Below are positions 28,998 to 37,580 of a DNA stretch of 64,000 nt, one piece after another (position 1 is the first letter of the stretch; each line of letters begins with the position of its first letter). The notes under the pieces were generated by a model. It had not been told where the DNA came from. It did no database searches and saw only the letters and a program-made list of their open reading frames with translations. The DNA comes from Burkholderia glumae LMG 2196 = ATCC 33617 (GTDB lineage: Bacteria; Pseudomonadota; Gammaproteobacteria; Burkholderiales; Burkholderiaceae): NCBI RefSeq assembly GCF_000960995.1, contig NZ_CP009434.1:496001-560000 (forward strand). Reading direction: 5' to 3'. The position numbers were made by a program, and so were the translations under genes.

Positions 28998-29066
28998 CGC
29001 ACGTCAATAGTCGTTCGCCAACCCGGAAAAAAAAGTTTCGCGGCCGCGCGCGCCCCAGCGCGTGCG

Positions 29067-30293
29067 TCAGGCTTGCGCGTCACGCCGCGGCAAGCCGGCG
29101 GCCAGGTCGATCAGCAGCGCCAGCAGCATCGACGCCGTGCCGATCGCGAACAGCAGACGGTAATCGCCGCCATGATGCGAGAACACGTAGGACAGCCCGT
29201 AGGCGGCGAGCGCCTGGCACAGCGCGAAGCCGGCCGTGGCGGTGCGCCAGGCCGGATCGCGTCGCGCCGGATGGTGCGCGAGCAGCTCGTGCAGGCGGCC
29301 GAGCACGAGCGGCACGGTGCCGGTGACGAACGCGCCCACCACCACGCTCGACAGCATCAGCCAGGAGGCGCCGAGCCCGAGCGCCGGGATCGCCACGCCG
29401 CCGATCTCGAGCACGAACGCGAGCCGCAGCGCGTTGCCGAAGCCGATCCGGTCGGCCAGCGCACCCGCCACCACCGGCCCGAGCGTGGCGCCGATGCCGA
29501 ACAGCACCCAGTATGCGGCGCCCACCTGCAGGCTCTGGCCGAGGCCGCGCGTGACGTAGTCGACCAGGAAGATCATGTGCGGCACCCAGCCGGCCGCGTT
29601 CAGCGCGTATTCGGCGTAGAGCGCGCGCAGCGGGCGCGTCGCGCCTGGGTGGCGATGCCGTGCCGGCGCGGCGGGGGCGGCCTGCGGCGCGGCCTCGTGC
29701 GGCCAGCCGTGCCAGGCGAGCGCCGTGAGCGCGAGCGAGAGCAGCCCGAGGCCGGCCCAGGTGGCCGGCAGGCCGCGCTGCAGCAGCAGCGGCACGACCG
29801 TGCCCGAGGCCACCACGCCCACCCCCACGCCCATGAAGATCACGCCGCTCGTCAGGCCGCGCCGCGAGGCGGGGACCTGCTGCAGCACGGTGGGCGCGGC
29901 CAGCACCATCAGTGCGCCGCCGGCCAGCCCGGCGAGCAGGCGCCAGCCGAAGAACCAGGCGAACGAGAGCGGATACGCGCAGGCGAGGAACGCCACCGTC
30001 GCGAGCAGCATCATCGCGCGCAGCGTGAGCGTGACGCCGGCTCGCGCGGCGGCCTGGCGGCCCGTCAGCGCGCCGAGCAGGTAGCCGGCCAGATTGGCCG
30101 CGCCGAGATAGGCGGCCAGCGACGGCGCGAACCAGTGCGCGTCGACGATCGCCGGCAGCAGCGGGGTGTAGGCGAAACGCGCGAGCCCGATACCCACCAG
30201 GCTCGCGCAGAATCCGGACAGGGTGGCGCGCCAGACCTGCACGCCGCGCGCGTCGCGCCCGGCGTGGGCGGAGCATTCCGCTTCGCGTGGCAT
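29067..30293 (-). CDS. MFS transporter, YbfB/YjiJ type
   Basis: A 408-aa protein with about 12 membrane helices. The first is SGFCASLVGIGLARFAYTPLLP, the hallmark of YbfB/YjiJ-family major facilitator proteins. Later loops show GALADRIGFGNALR (MFS motif A). ATG 30293 is chosen because GGAGGG lies directly before it and the N-terminus then fits; an upstream in-frame start reaches 30356. The gene is divergent from a LysR regulator (198 bp), which probably controls it. The substrate is unknown. Confidence 0.88.
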   Translation of the reverse strand: MPREAECSAHAGRDARGVQVWRATLSGFCASLVGIGLARFAYTPLLPAIVDAHWFAPSLAAYLGAANLAGYLLGALTGRQAAARAGVTLTLRAMMLLATVAFLACAYPLSFAWFFGWRLLAGLAGGALMVLAAPTVLQQVPASRRGLTSGVIFMGVGVGVVASGTVVPLLLQRGLPATWAGLGLLSLALTALAWHGWPHEAAPQAAPAAPARHRHPGATRPLRALYAEYALNAAGWVPHMIFLVDYVTRGLGQSLQVGAAYWVLFGIGATLGPVVAGALADRIGFGNALRLAFVLEIGGVAIPALGLGASWLMLSSVVVGAFVTGTVPLVLGRLHELLAHHPARRDPAWRTATAGFALCQALAAYGLSYVFSHHGGDYRLLFAIGTASMLLALLIDLAAGLPRRDAQA

Positions 30294-30347
30294 CGTCCCT
30301 CCTTCGCTCGATTCGAAACCTGGATGGCTCGAGCCTACTCGCGGCCG

Positions 30348-30372
30348 TTGATTCATAGAATTGAATTATCAA
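30348..30372. promoter_or_regulatory. Candidate LysR operator between MFS and LysR genes
   Basis: TTGAT (30348-30352) and ATCAA (30368-30372) are perfect arms 15 bp apart in an AT-rich patch, centred 67 bp before the MFS start. LysR regulators of divergent genes usually bind such dyads. The assignment is inference. Confidence 0.45.
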
Positions 30373-30490
30373 GATGGGAGCCATCTGAAACAGAGATGGC
30401 GGTCGCGCCGAGCGGCCGTTGCCCGGCGCGGCGGCGGGCTCGCTACAATCGTCGCGTCGATAGCCCACGAAGCGTTCCGCTTTTCCGATC

Positions 30491-31420
30491 ATGGATCTTG
30501 CCGACCTGAAGACCTTCGAAGCCGTAGCGCGCCATGGCAGCATGAGCAAGGCGGCGGCCGAACTGCACACGGTGCAGTCGAACGTGACCGCGCGGATTCG
30601 TGCGCTGGAGGACGAACTCGGCATCGCGCTGTTCCAGCGTCATGCGCGCGGCGTGACCGTCACGCCGGCCGCGCAGCGGATGCTGCCGTTCGTCGGCCGC
30701 ATCGCGCAGCTCGTCAACGAGGCACGCGCCGCCGCCGCCGATGGCGGCGAGCCTACCGGCACGCTCGCGCTCGGCACGCTGGAAACCACCATGGCGTTGC
30801 GGCTCTCGCCGCTGCTGACCGATTTCGCGCGCCGCTGGCCGGAAGTGCGGCTCGTGGTCAATTCGGGCACCACCTCGGGGCTGATGCAGGACGTGATCGA
30901 CTACCGGCTCGACGGAGCCTTCGTGGCCGGCCCGATTCACCATCCGGCGCTGCATGCCGAGACGATGTTCAGCGAGGAGCTGGTGCTGGTGGCGGGCCCC
31001 GCGGTGCGCTCCGCGAAGGAGCTGGCCGGCCGGCCGGACCTGAAGACGGTGGTGTTCCAGTTCGGCTGCTCGTACCGGCAGCGGCTCGAAGCGTTCCTGG
31101 CCGGGATGGGCATCGTGGTGGCCAAGCCGCTCGAATTCGGCTCGCTGGACGCGATCGTCAGCTGCGTGGCGGCCGGGGTGGGCATCACGCTGCTGCCCAA
31201 GGGCGTGGTGGCCGACGCGGTGGCGGCCGGCGACGTCTCGATCCACCGCGTGCCGAAGGCGCTGGCGCAGGTCGAGACGCTGTTCGTGCGGCGCGAGGAC
31301 GCCTACGTATCGAGCGCGATGACGGCGTTCCTGCAGATGGCGCGGCAGGCCTACCGGCAGTCGACGGCGGCGCCGCGGCGCGGGCGCCGTGGCATCGAGC
31401 CCCGGGCGGTGCCGGCCTGA
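30491..31420 (+). CDS. LysR-family transcription regulator
   Basis: A 309-aa LysR regulator. The N-terminal winged helix reads LADLKTFEAVARHGSMSKAAAELHTVQSNVTARIRALEDEL, followed by LFQRHARGVTVTPAAQRML. The effector domain begins near residue 90 (GTLALGTLETTMALRLSPLL). The effector cannot be inferred. It lies divergent to the YbfB-type MFS gene, the usual arrangement of a regulator and its target. Confidence 0.92.
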   Translation: MDLADLKTFEAVARHGSMSKAAAELHTVQSNVTARIRALEDELGIALFQRHARGVTVTPAAQRMLPFVGRIAQLVNEARAAAADGGEPTGTLALGTLETTMALRLSPLLTDFARRWPEVRLVVNSGTTSGLMQDVIDYRLDGAFVAGPIHHPALHAETMFSEELVLVAGPAVRSAKELAGRPDLKTVVFQFGCSYRQRLEAFLAGMGIVVAKPLEFGSLDAIVSCVAAGVGITLLPKGVVADAVAAGDVSIHRVPKALAQVETLFVRREDAYVSSAMTAFLQMARQAYRQSTAAPRRGRRGIEPRAVPA

Positions 31421-31825
31421 GGTCTGGTGCCCGGCTGGCCGCGCCGCCCCGGCGCCGGCCGCTCCGCTGCCGTGTCATCGACCGCCCGCCCGGGCACGCG
31501 CGATGACCCGATCCGCTGGCGGCGGGCGGCACGCTTGCGCGGTTCGAGGCGGCGCGCATTTCGCGCAATAAATCAGAATGCCAAAGGAAAGGCGAGCGTC
31601 TGGAAAGGCGCGCGTCGGGCGCCTGCCATGCCCGATCGTCGCGACTCGTGCGAATCGAGTCCCCCGTCCATTGGCCAAACGGCGAGGCCGGAGCGGGTGA
31701 GACGAACGAGCATGAATATGAGGAATTCAGGCATTCATGGGCTCCCGGTGCGGGCCTACACTGGCTTCACCGTCACAGCCGTGACGAAGCCGGCGAAGCC
31801 GGCCAACCAATCCCAGGAGTCCATC
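31421..31825. other. Intergenic stretch before the AhpD-like gene
   Basis: 405 bp without a gene I can support. It includes an AT-richer patch with CGCAATAAATCAGAATG (about 31560) and a second near 31710-31730 that could serve as the promoter of the AhpD-like gene. Confidence 0.4.
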
Positions 31826-32362
31826 ATGTCCCGTCTTTCCACCCTCGCCCCTGCCGACGCCACCGGTGCCGCCGCGGAGGTGTTCGCGAAGATCCGCAAG
31901 GCCGTCGGCAAGGTGCCGAACGCCTACGCGACGATCGGCACGCATCATCCGGAGGCACTCGCCGCGATGCTCGGCGTCGATGCGCTCGTCGCCGGCGGCA
32001 CGCTCGGCAAGGCCGAGATCGAGACGATCAAGCTCGCCGTCAGCGAGGCGGCCGGCTGTGACTACTGCGTCGCCGCGCACACGCTGGCCGGCAAGTTCGC
32101 CGGGCTGTCGCCCGAGACGATGCAGCAGGTGCGCGCCGGCGAGCCGACCGGCGACGCCAGGCGCGATGCGCTGGTGGCCTTCGTGCGCACGCTCGTGACG
32201 ACGCGCGGCACGGTGCCCGCCGACGCGTTCGAGCGCTTCATCGCGGCGGGTTTCACGGAGCGGCAGGTGGTGGAGGTGAGCCTCGCGATCACGTCGATCA
32301 CGTTCACGAACCTGATCAATCGCGCGAACGATACGACGCTGGATTTCCCGGCCGTGAAGTGA
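31826..32362 (+). CDS. Carboxymuconolactone decarboxylase / AhpD-like protein
   Basis: A 178-aa CMD-family protein. The redox motif is EAAGCDYCVAAHT (CxxC plus His), as in AhpD-type peroxidase-related proteins, with GKVPNAYATIGTHHPEALAAML upstream and ITFTNLINRANDTTLDFP at the C-terminus. ATG 31826 is preceded by CCAGGAGT. Members reduce peroxides or partner with peroxiredoxins; the exact role here is unknown. It forms a single-gene unit. Confidence 0.9.
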   Translation: MSRLSTLAPADATGAAAEVFAKIRKAVGKVPNAYATIGTHHPEALAAMLGVDALVAGGTLGKAEIETIKLAVSEAAGCDYCVAAHTLAGKFAGLSPETMQQVRAGEPTGDARRDALVAFVRTLVTTRGTVPADAFERFIAAGFTERQVVEVSLAITSITFTNLINRANDTTLDFPAVK

Positions 32363-32465
32363 GTGGCGCTGCACGAGCGGCCGGCGGGAAGCACGCGGCG
32401 GCGGCTGCCGTGCCGCGCGGCGGGCGCTCAGGCGGCACCAACGCCGCCTGGGCGCCCGCCGCGGC

Positions 32466-32753
32466 TTACTGCGTGCGTTGCGCGAGGCCGGCCGTCAGCA
32501 ACTCGGTCAGCAGGCCGGTCATGCCTTCCGGATGGCCGGCCGCGTGCTTTTGCAGGTCCGCCACCAGTTCGACATTGAGCTTGCAGGCGAACGGCACGAG
32601 GCCCTGCGCCTGTTCGATGCGGCGGCGCTCGCGCCGGTCGAGCGCCGCCGCGTCGGCGCTGGCCTTGCCAAAGCGCGCCGAGCCCGACTGCTTCATCGCC
32701 TGCGTGAGCTTCAGCGCCTTGTTCTTTTCCAGATCCGTTTTCTTCATGGCCAT
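32466..32753 (-). CDS. Small conserved-looking protein, possible RHH-like C-terminus
   Basis: A 95-aa protein. The N-terminus is basic and helical (KKTDLEKNKALKLTQAMKQSG), the middle has RRERRRIEQAQGLVPFACKLN, and the end VELVADLQKHAAGHPEGMTGLLTELLTAGL resembles the helix pair of ribbon-helix-helix proteins. Similar proteins occur in Burkholderia as hypotheticals. ATG 32753 is used; 32747 and a GTG at 32762 are alternatives. Convergent with the AhpD-like gene. Confidence 0.65.
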   Translation of the reverse strand: MAMKKTDLEKNKALKLTQAMKQSGSARFGKASADAAALDRRERRRIEQAQGLVPFACKLNVELVADLQKHAAGHPEGMTGLLTELLTAGLAQRTQ

Positions 32754-32965
32754 CGTCGGCACCCGTCATCCCAATCAAATGGGTGCGATTGTACGCATCG
32801 CGGTGCCCGAGCGGGTGCCCGGCGTTGCCGATCGCACCGCTGCGTTATCTAAAAAATAAGAGTTTTTGCGCATAAACCAGGCGCCGGCCGCGCCGGGGCC
32901 GGCGGCCGCCGCTGGTTTGCCGGATACAATGCGGCAGCCCGTTTTCACGACGACCCGAATTTCGC

Positions 32966-34036
32966 ATGACCCAAGCCTCCCGCGCGTATCTGCTCGGCCC
33001 CCTGCTGAAAGGGGTATCGCGCTCGTTCTACCTGACGCTGGCCGTGCTGCCCGCCGGCATGCGCGATCCGATCGGCCTGGCCTACCTGCTGGCGCGCGCG
33101 GCCGACACCATCGCCGACACCTCGCTGCTGCCGCCGGCCCGGCGCCTCGAATGGCTGCTGTCGCTGCGCGAGCAGGTGAACGGCACCCCCGACCCGGCGG
33201 CGCTGCGCACGATCGCGGCGGAAGTCGCGAGCCAGCAGACCGAATCGGACGAGAATGTGCTGCTCGAATCGCTCGGTCCGGCGCTCGCGATCCTCGCGCA
33301 GCTCGACGAGACCGATCGCGCGGCGGTACGCGGCATCGTGACCACGCTCACGCAGGGCATGGAGTTCGACCTCGTCACGTTTCCGGACGAGACCTCGGGT
33401 CAGCACGCCGCGCTGCCCGACGGCGCGGCGCTCGATCGCTACACCTACCTGGTGGCCGGCTGCGTCGGCGAATTCTGGACCACCATGACGCTCGCGCATC
33501 AGCCGGGCGTGCTGCAGCGCGACGCCGACACCATGAAGGCGCTCGGCATCCGCTTCGGCAAGGCGCTGCAGCTGACGAACGTGCTGCGCGACGCGGCCAA
33601 GGACCTGCGGATCGGCCGGTGCTACCTGCCCGCCGACCGTCTCATGCGCGAGCGCATCGCGCCGGCCGACCTGCTCGGCAGCGACGCATCGCGTCTGGCG
33701 CGGCCGGTGATGCTCGAACTGGTGCGCGTCGCGCTCGGACACTTTCGAGCGGCGATTGACTACACGTTCGCGATCCCTCCCACCGCGATGCGGCTGCGCC
33801 TTGCCTGCATCTGGCCGATCGCGATCGGGCTGATGACGCTGCGGCTGCTGGTGGTCAACGACGCGTGGCTCGCACCGGGCCATGCGTCGAAGGTGCGCCG
33901 CAACGACGTCTACAAGGTGATCGCGTGGTCGATCCCGCGTTCGCTGTCGAACGGCTGCCTGCGGCGCTGGTTCGACCGGATGATCGGCGAGATCGAGCGC
34001 GTGATCGACGCCTCGCAGGTGACGCGGCACCGCTGA
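32966..34036 (+). CDS. Squalene/phytoene synthase family protein
   Basis: A 356-aa trans-isoprenyl diphosphate synthase (head-to-head). The first Asp-rich motif is ARAADTIADT (D47 and D51). The second region is KALQLTNVLRDAAKDLRIGRCYLP. Both bind Mg2+-diphosphate. SRSFYLTLAVLP near the N-terminus also fits. The product could be presqualene diphosphate or squalene for hopanoids. No hpn, shc or crt genes are adjacent, so the product is uncertain. A basic C-terminal region has one hydrophobic segment (IWPIAIGLMTLRLLVVND). Confidence 0.85.
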   Translation: MTQASRAYLLGPLLKGVSRSFYLTLAVLPAGMRDPIGLAYLLARAADTIADTSLLPPARRLEWLLSLREQVNGTPDPAALRTIAAEVASQQTESDENVLLESLGPALAILAQLDETDRAAVRGIVTTLTQGMEFDLVTFPDETSGQHAALPDGAALDRYTYLVAGCVGEFWTTMTLAHQPGVLQRDADTMKALGIRFGKALQLTNVLRDAAKDLRIGRCYLPADRLMRERIAPADLLGSDASRLARPVMLELVRVALGHFRAAIDYTFAIPPTAMRLRLACIWPIAIGLMTLRLLVVNDAWLAPGHASKVRRNDVYKVIAWSIPRSLSNGCLRRWFDRMIGEIERVIDASQVTRHR

Positions 34037-34106
34037 CGCTCGAGTCTGTTCCTGCCGCCATCGCCCTCCCGCCGGCGCTCGCGCGGCGCGGCGTTCCATT
34101 CATTCT

Positions 34107-34301
34107 TCACTTCGTGACCGCGAACAGCGTGAGGTTCATGAAGATCTTGAACGCGTAGCCGAGCGCGAGCGCGCCGGCCACGCCGCCGAGCCACAGCAGC
34201 ACGAACCAGGCCCAGCCGGGCAGGCGGCCCGGGCGGCGTGCAGCGCGCGAGCGGCGGCCGCCGGCCGGCGGCTCAGTGGTGGTAGTTGTGCTGGTCTTCA
34301 T
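34107..34301 (-). CDS. DUF2474 small subunit of the bd-type oxidase
   Basis: A 64-aa single-helix membrane protein: a Thr/Arg-rich N-terminus, a helix (GWAWFVLLWLGGVAGALALGYAF), then KIFMNLTLFAVTK. It matches the DUF2474 family, small proteins encoded after cioAB/cydAB and thought to be oxidase accessory subunits. Its start overlaps the 3' end of the subunit II gene by 29 bp, so it is translationally coupled. Last gene of the operon. Confidence 0.8.
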   Translation of the reverse strand: MKTSTTTTTEPPAGGRRSRAARRPGRLPGWAWFVLLWLGGVAGALALGYAFKIFMNLTLFAVTK

Positions 34302-35280
34302 GGCGGATCTTGCCCCGGAATACCCAGTAACCCATCGTGGTGTAGCCGATGATGATCGGCAGGATCACCGCGGCGCCCACCAGCGTGAAGATCTGGCTCG
34401 AACGCGGCGCGGCCGCTTCCCACAGCGTGACGCTGCGCGGGATCGCATACGGGAACAGGCTCACCAGCAGCCCGAGATAGCCGAGCGCGACGATCGCCAG
34501 CGCGAGCACGAAGGGCAGCGTATCACGCCGCGCGCGCACGGCGCGGTACATCCACGCGCCGCAGGCCGCCACCAGGAACGGCACCGGCATCAGGTAGGCG
34601 AACAGGCCCGAGCCGAACCAGCGCTGGGCCACGGCCGGCTCCTGCAGCGGCGTCCAGACGCTGACGATGCCGATCAGCGCGAGCAGCACCACGGTGAGCG
34701 GCCACACCACGCGGTGCAGGCGGCGCTGCAGGTCGCCCTCGGTCTTCGCCACCAGCCAGCAGCAGCCGAGCAGCGCATAGGTGGCGACGAGCCCGAGGCC
34801 GGTGAGCAGCGAGAACGGCGTGAGCCAGCCGAACGCTTCGCCGGCGAAGCGGCCGTCGGCCACCGGAATGCCCTGCAGGTAGGCGCCGAGCGCGATGCCC
34901 TGGAAGAACGTCGCGCCGGCCGAGCCGCCGATGAACGCGAGATCCCACAGGTGCTTGGTGCGGCGCGCCTTGGCGCGCAGCTCGAACGACACGCCGCGGA
35001 AGATCAGACATACCAGCATGAAGACGAGCGGCAGGTAGAGCGCCGGCAGCACCGTCGCGTAGACGATCGGGAAGGCCGCGAACAGGCCCGCGCCGCCCAG
35101 CACGAGCCAGGTCTCGTTGCCGTCCCAGACCGGCGCGACCGTGCTCATCATCAGGTCGCGCTCGCGCTCGTCGGGAAAGAACGGAAAGACGATGCCGATG
35201 CCCAGGTCGAAGCCGTCGAGCACCACGTACATGAAAAGGCCGAGGGCGATGATCGCGGCCCAGATGACGGTGACGTCCAT
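34273..35280 (-). CDS. cioB: Cyanide-insensitive bd-type quinol oxidase subunit II
   Basis: A 335-aa membrane protein with about eight helices. Subunit II signatures are YVVLDGFDLGIGIVFPF, APVWDGNETWLVLGGAGLFAAFP and FRGVSFELRAKA. It forms the oxidase with subunit I and oxidises ubiquinol to reduce O2 to water without pumping protons. It starts 45 bp after the subunit I gene and overlaps the DUF2474 gene. The CIO (rather than CydB) naming follows from the short Q-loop of the partner. Confidence 0.92.
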   Translation of the reverse strand: MDVTVIWAAIIALGLFMYVVLDGFDLGIGIVFPFFPDERERDLMMSTVAPVWDGNETWLVLGGAGLFAAFPIVYATVLPALYLPLVFMLVCLIFRGVSFELRAKARRTKHLWDLAFIGGSAGATFFQGIALGAYLQGIPVADGRFAGEAFGWLTPFSLLTGLGLVATYALLGCCWLVAKTEGDLQRRLHRVVWPLTVVLLALIGIVSVWTPLQEPAVAQRWFGSGLFAYLMPVPFLVAACGAWMYRAVRARRDTLPFVLALAIVALGYLGLLVSLFPYAIPRSVTLWEAAAPRSSQIFTLVGAAVILPIIIGYTTMGYWVFRGKIRHEDQHNYHH

Positions 35281-35325
35281 GAGAGTTCCTTGTGCTTCCG
35301 GATGCGGTTCGTGTCGTGGCGGCGC

Positions 35326-36741
35326 TCAGGCGGCGTCGATCGGCTGGTCCGGGGCCGACAGCGGGCGCCGGCCCGACTGCTCGCCGTGCGTACCGGCGTG
35401 GCTGCCCGTGTGCGGCGCATCGGGCAGCGCCGGGCCCGCGTCGATCAGCTTGAGCAGGTAGTAGATGCCGGTGCCGAACACGAGGAAGTAGACCAGCACG
35501 AACGTCATCAGCGACAGCCCCACCTGCTGCGTGCTGAGCGGCGAGGCGGCATCGGCGGTGCGCATCACGCCGTACACCACCCACGGCTGGCGCCCGGCCT
35601 CGGTCGTGATCCAGCCGGCCAGCAGCGTGACGAAGCCGCTCGGCCCCATCACCAGCGCGAGCCGGTGGAACCAGCGCGCCTCGTACAGGCGGCCGCGCCG
35701 GCGCAGCAGCCAGCCCGCCAGCGCGAAGCCGATCATCGCGAAGCCGAGCGCCACCATCACGCGGAAGGTCCAGAACACCAGCGTCGAGTTCGGGCGATCC
35801 TCGGGCGCGAAGCTCTTCAGGCCGCGGATCTCGCCGTTCCAGCTGTGCGTGAGGATCAGGCTGCCCAGGTGCGGCACCTGCAGCGCATAGCGCGTGGTCT
35901 CGGCCTGCATGTCGGGGATGCCGAACAGGTTCAGCGCGGTGCCGCCCGGCTCGGTGTCCCACAACCCCTCGATCGCGGCGATCTTGGCCGGCTGGTACTT
36001 GAGCGTGTTGATGCCGTGCTGGTCGCCGACCACTGCCTGGAGCGGCGCGAGGATCAGCAGCAGGCCGAGCGCCATCGAGAACATGGTGGTGACGCTCTTG
36101 TCGCGGCGGCCCTTGAGCAGATGCCAGGCGCCGGTGGCCGCCACCACCAGCGCGGCGACGATGAATGCCGCGATCGCCATGTGGGCGAGCCGGTACGGGA
36201 ACGACGGGTTGAAGACGATCTTGAACCAGTCGGTCGGCACCACGCGGCCGCCGACGATCTCGAAGCCCTGCGGCGTCTGCATCCAGCTGTTCGAGGCGAG
36301 GATCCAGAAGGTCGAGATCAGCGTGCCGATCGCCACCATCAGCGTGGCGCCGAAGTGCGCGCGCGCGCTCACGCGGTTCCAGCCGAACAGCATGATGCCG
36401 AGGAAGCCGGCCTCCAGGAAGAACGCGGTCATGACCTCGTACATCAGCAGCGGGCCGGTGACGGCGCCGGCGAAGCTCGAGAAGCCGCCCCAGTTGGTGC
36501 CGAACTCGTAGCTCATCACCACACCGGAGACCACGCCCATGCCGAACGCGACCGCGAAGATCTTCGACCAGTAGAGGCAGAGCGTCTTGTAATGGGGCAG
36601 GCCCGTTTTCAGCCAGCGGTATTCGAGCACGGCAATGAAGCTCGCGAGCCCGATGCTGAGCGCGGGGAACACGATGTGGAACGAGACGGTGAAGGCGAAC
36701 TGCAGGCGGGCCAGATCCAGGGCCGAAAAAGCGGTTTCCAT
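35326..36741 (-). CDS. cioA: Cyanide-insensitive bd-type quinol oxidase subunit I
   Basis: A 471-aa subunit I with haem sites b558, b595 and d. Seen are the N-terminal RLQFAFTVSFHIVFPALSIGLA, the conserved IMLFGWNRVS, and the quinol-loop motif AGRQPWVVYGVMRTADA. The Q-loop is short, as in the CIO group that lacks stable haem d spectra and tolerates cyanide. ATG 36741 is the family start; the open frame extends to 36909 without similarity. An ANR/FNR box lies 188 bp upstream, consistent with oxygen-linked control. Confidence 0.93.
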   Translation of the reverse strand: METAFSALDLARLQFAFTVSFHIVFPALSIGLASFIAVLEYRWLKTGLPHYKTLCLYWSKIFAVAFGMGVVSGVVMSYEFGTNWGGFSSFAGAVTGPLLMYEVMTAFFLEAGFLGIMLFGWNRVSARAHFGATLMVAIGTLISTFWILASNSWMQTPQGFEIVGGRVVPTDWFKIVFNPSFPYRLAHMAIAAFIVAALVVAATGAWHLLKGRRDKSVTTMFSMALGLLLILAPLQAVVGDQHGINTLKYQPAKIAAIEGLWDTEPGGTALNLFGIPDMQAETTRYALQVPHLGSLILTHSWNGEIRGLKSFAPEDRPNSTLVFWTFRVMVALGFAMIGFALAGWLLRRRGRLYEARWFHRLALVMGPSGFVTLLAGWITTEAGRQPWVVYGVMRTADAASPLSTQQVGLSLMTFVLVYFLVFGTGIYYLLKLIDAGPALPDAPHTGSHAGTHGEQSGRRPLSAPDQPIDAA

Positions 36742-36928
36742 GAGCGTTTGACCGGGAACGTGCGACGGCCGCGAGCGGTTGCCGGGCGGCCCTCCCGTGG
36801 CCGCGCGATGCGCTGCGGCAGCGGGGATGCACGCAGTATTGCGAGCAGGATCGGCGTCCGAAATGTGCCAACTCGTCGCACTCAGAGTCGCTGCATTTCC
36901 TGTTCCCAATCAATATTGAGATAAAGCA

Positions 36929-36942
36929 TTGATATAAATCAA
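36929..36942. promoter_or_regulatory. Perfect ANR/FNR box upstream of cioA
   Basis: TTGAT-ATAA-ATCAA matches the FNR/ANR consensus TTGAT-N4-ATCAA exactly. It lies in a 497-bp intergenic region (36742-37238) between cioA (minus) and a small secreted-protein gene (plus), closer to cioA. ANR represses cio genes in Pseudomonas; whether it represses or activates here depends on the unmapped start site. Confidence 0.85.
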
Positions 36943-37238
36943 AAAAGTTCGAGTTCGGGTGCGTGCGTCGAAATGCGGTTGTCTGCCGCACCTGCGGCAA
37001 TCAACCGCTGCGTAGGGCGCGCGAGGACGACAGGCGCGATGCCGCGCCGATTGTTTCCCCGCGTTACGAGCGAATTCAAGGCACACCAATTCGCGCGGTT
37101 TTGCCACGCCACGATCACGAATGTAACGGTCCGCAAAATCGCTGCGCAGACTCGTAACGGACGGCGTGCGGCCGCCGGGTAGCGTCTCGGGTATCGACAA
37201 GACGCGGGGCAGCGACCCCGTTTTTCCCGGAGCGTGAA

Positions 37239-37580
37239 GTGAGCAAACTGAAAATCGTGCTCGGCGTCGCGGCGCTTGCCGCCGTGAGCGCCACGAGCGC
37301 CGCCCAGGCGGCGCGGGTGGGGGTGTACATCGGCCCCGGCTGGGGCGGCTACTGGTATCCGCCACCCGTCTATTACGCGCCGCCGCCGGTGGTTGCGGTG
37401 CCGCTCGATCCCGGCCCGCCGCCCGAATATGTCGAGCAGGGCGGGCCGCCGGCCGAGGCCGCCGGCGCGCCGCCGCTCGATCCCGGCTCCTGGTACTACT
37501 GCAGCGCGTCGAAGCGTTACTACCCCTACGTGAAGACCTGCCCGTCAGGCTGGCGCGAAGTGCCGGCCCGCCCGCAATGA
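37239..37580 (+). CDS. Secreted Tyr/Pro-rich small protein
   Basis: A 113-aa protein starting at GTG 37239 with a typical signal peptide (SKLKIVLGVAALAAVSATSAAQA, cleavage after AQA). The mature part is Gly/Tyr/Pro-rich (GPGWGGYWYPPPVYYAPPP) and ends with WYYCSASKRYYPYVKTCPSGWREVP, with two cysteines that could pair. This C-terminal segment is common in Burkholderia envelope proteins of unknown function. It overlaps the following lipoprotein gene by 4 bp (ATGA), so they form an operon. Confidence 0.8.
   Translation: MSKLKIVLGVAALAAVSATSAAQAARVGVYIGPGWGGYWYPPPVYYAPPPVVAVPLDPGPPPEYVEQGGPPAEAAGAPPLDPGSWYYCSASKRYYPYVKTCPSGWREVPARPQ

Noticed and set aside
34276..36924. 882-aa plus-strand open frame opposite cioAB
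   Set aside because: Shadow frame; rich in Arg/His/Glu and without motifs, while cioA and cioB are unambiguous.
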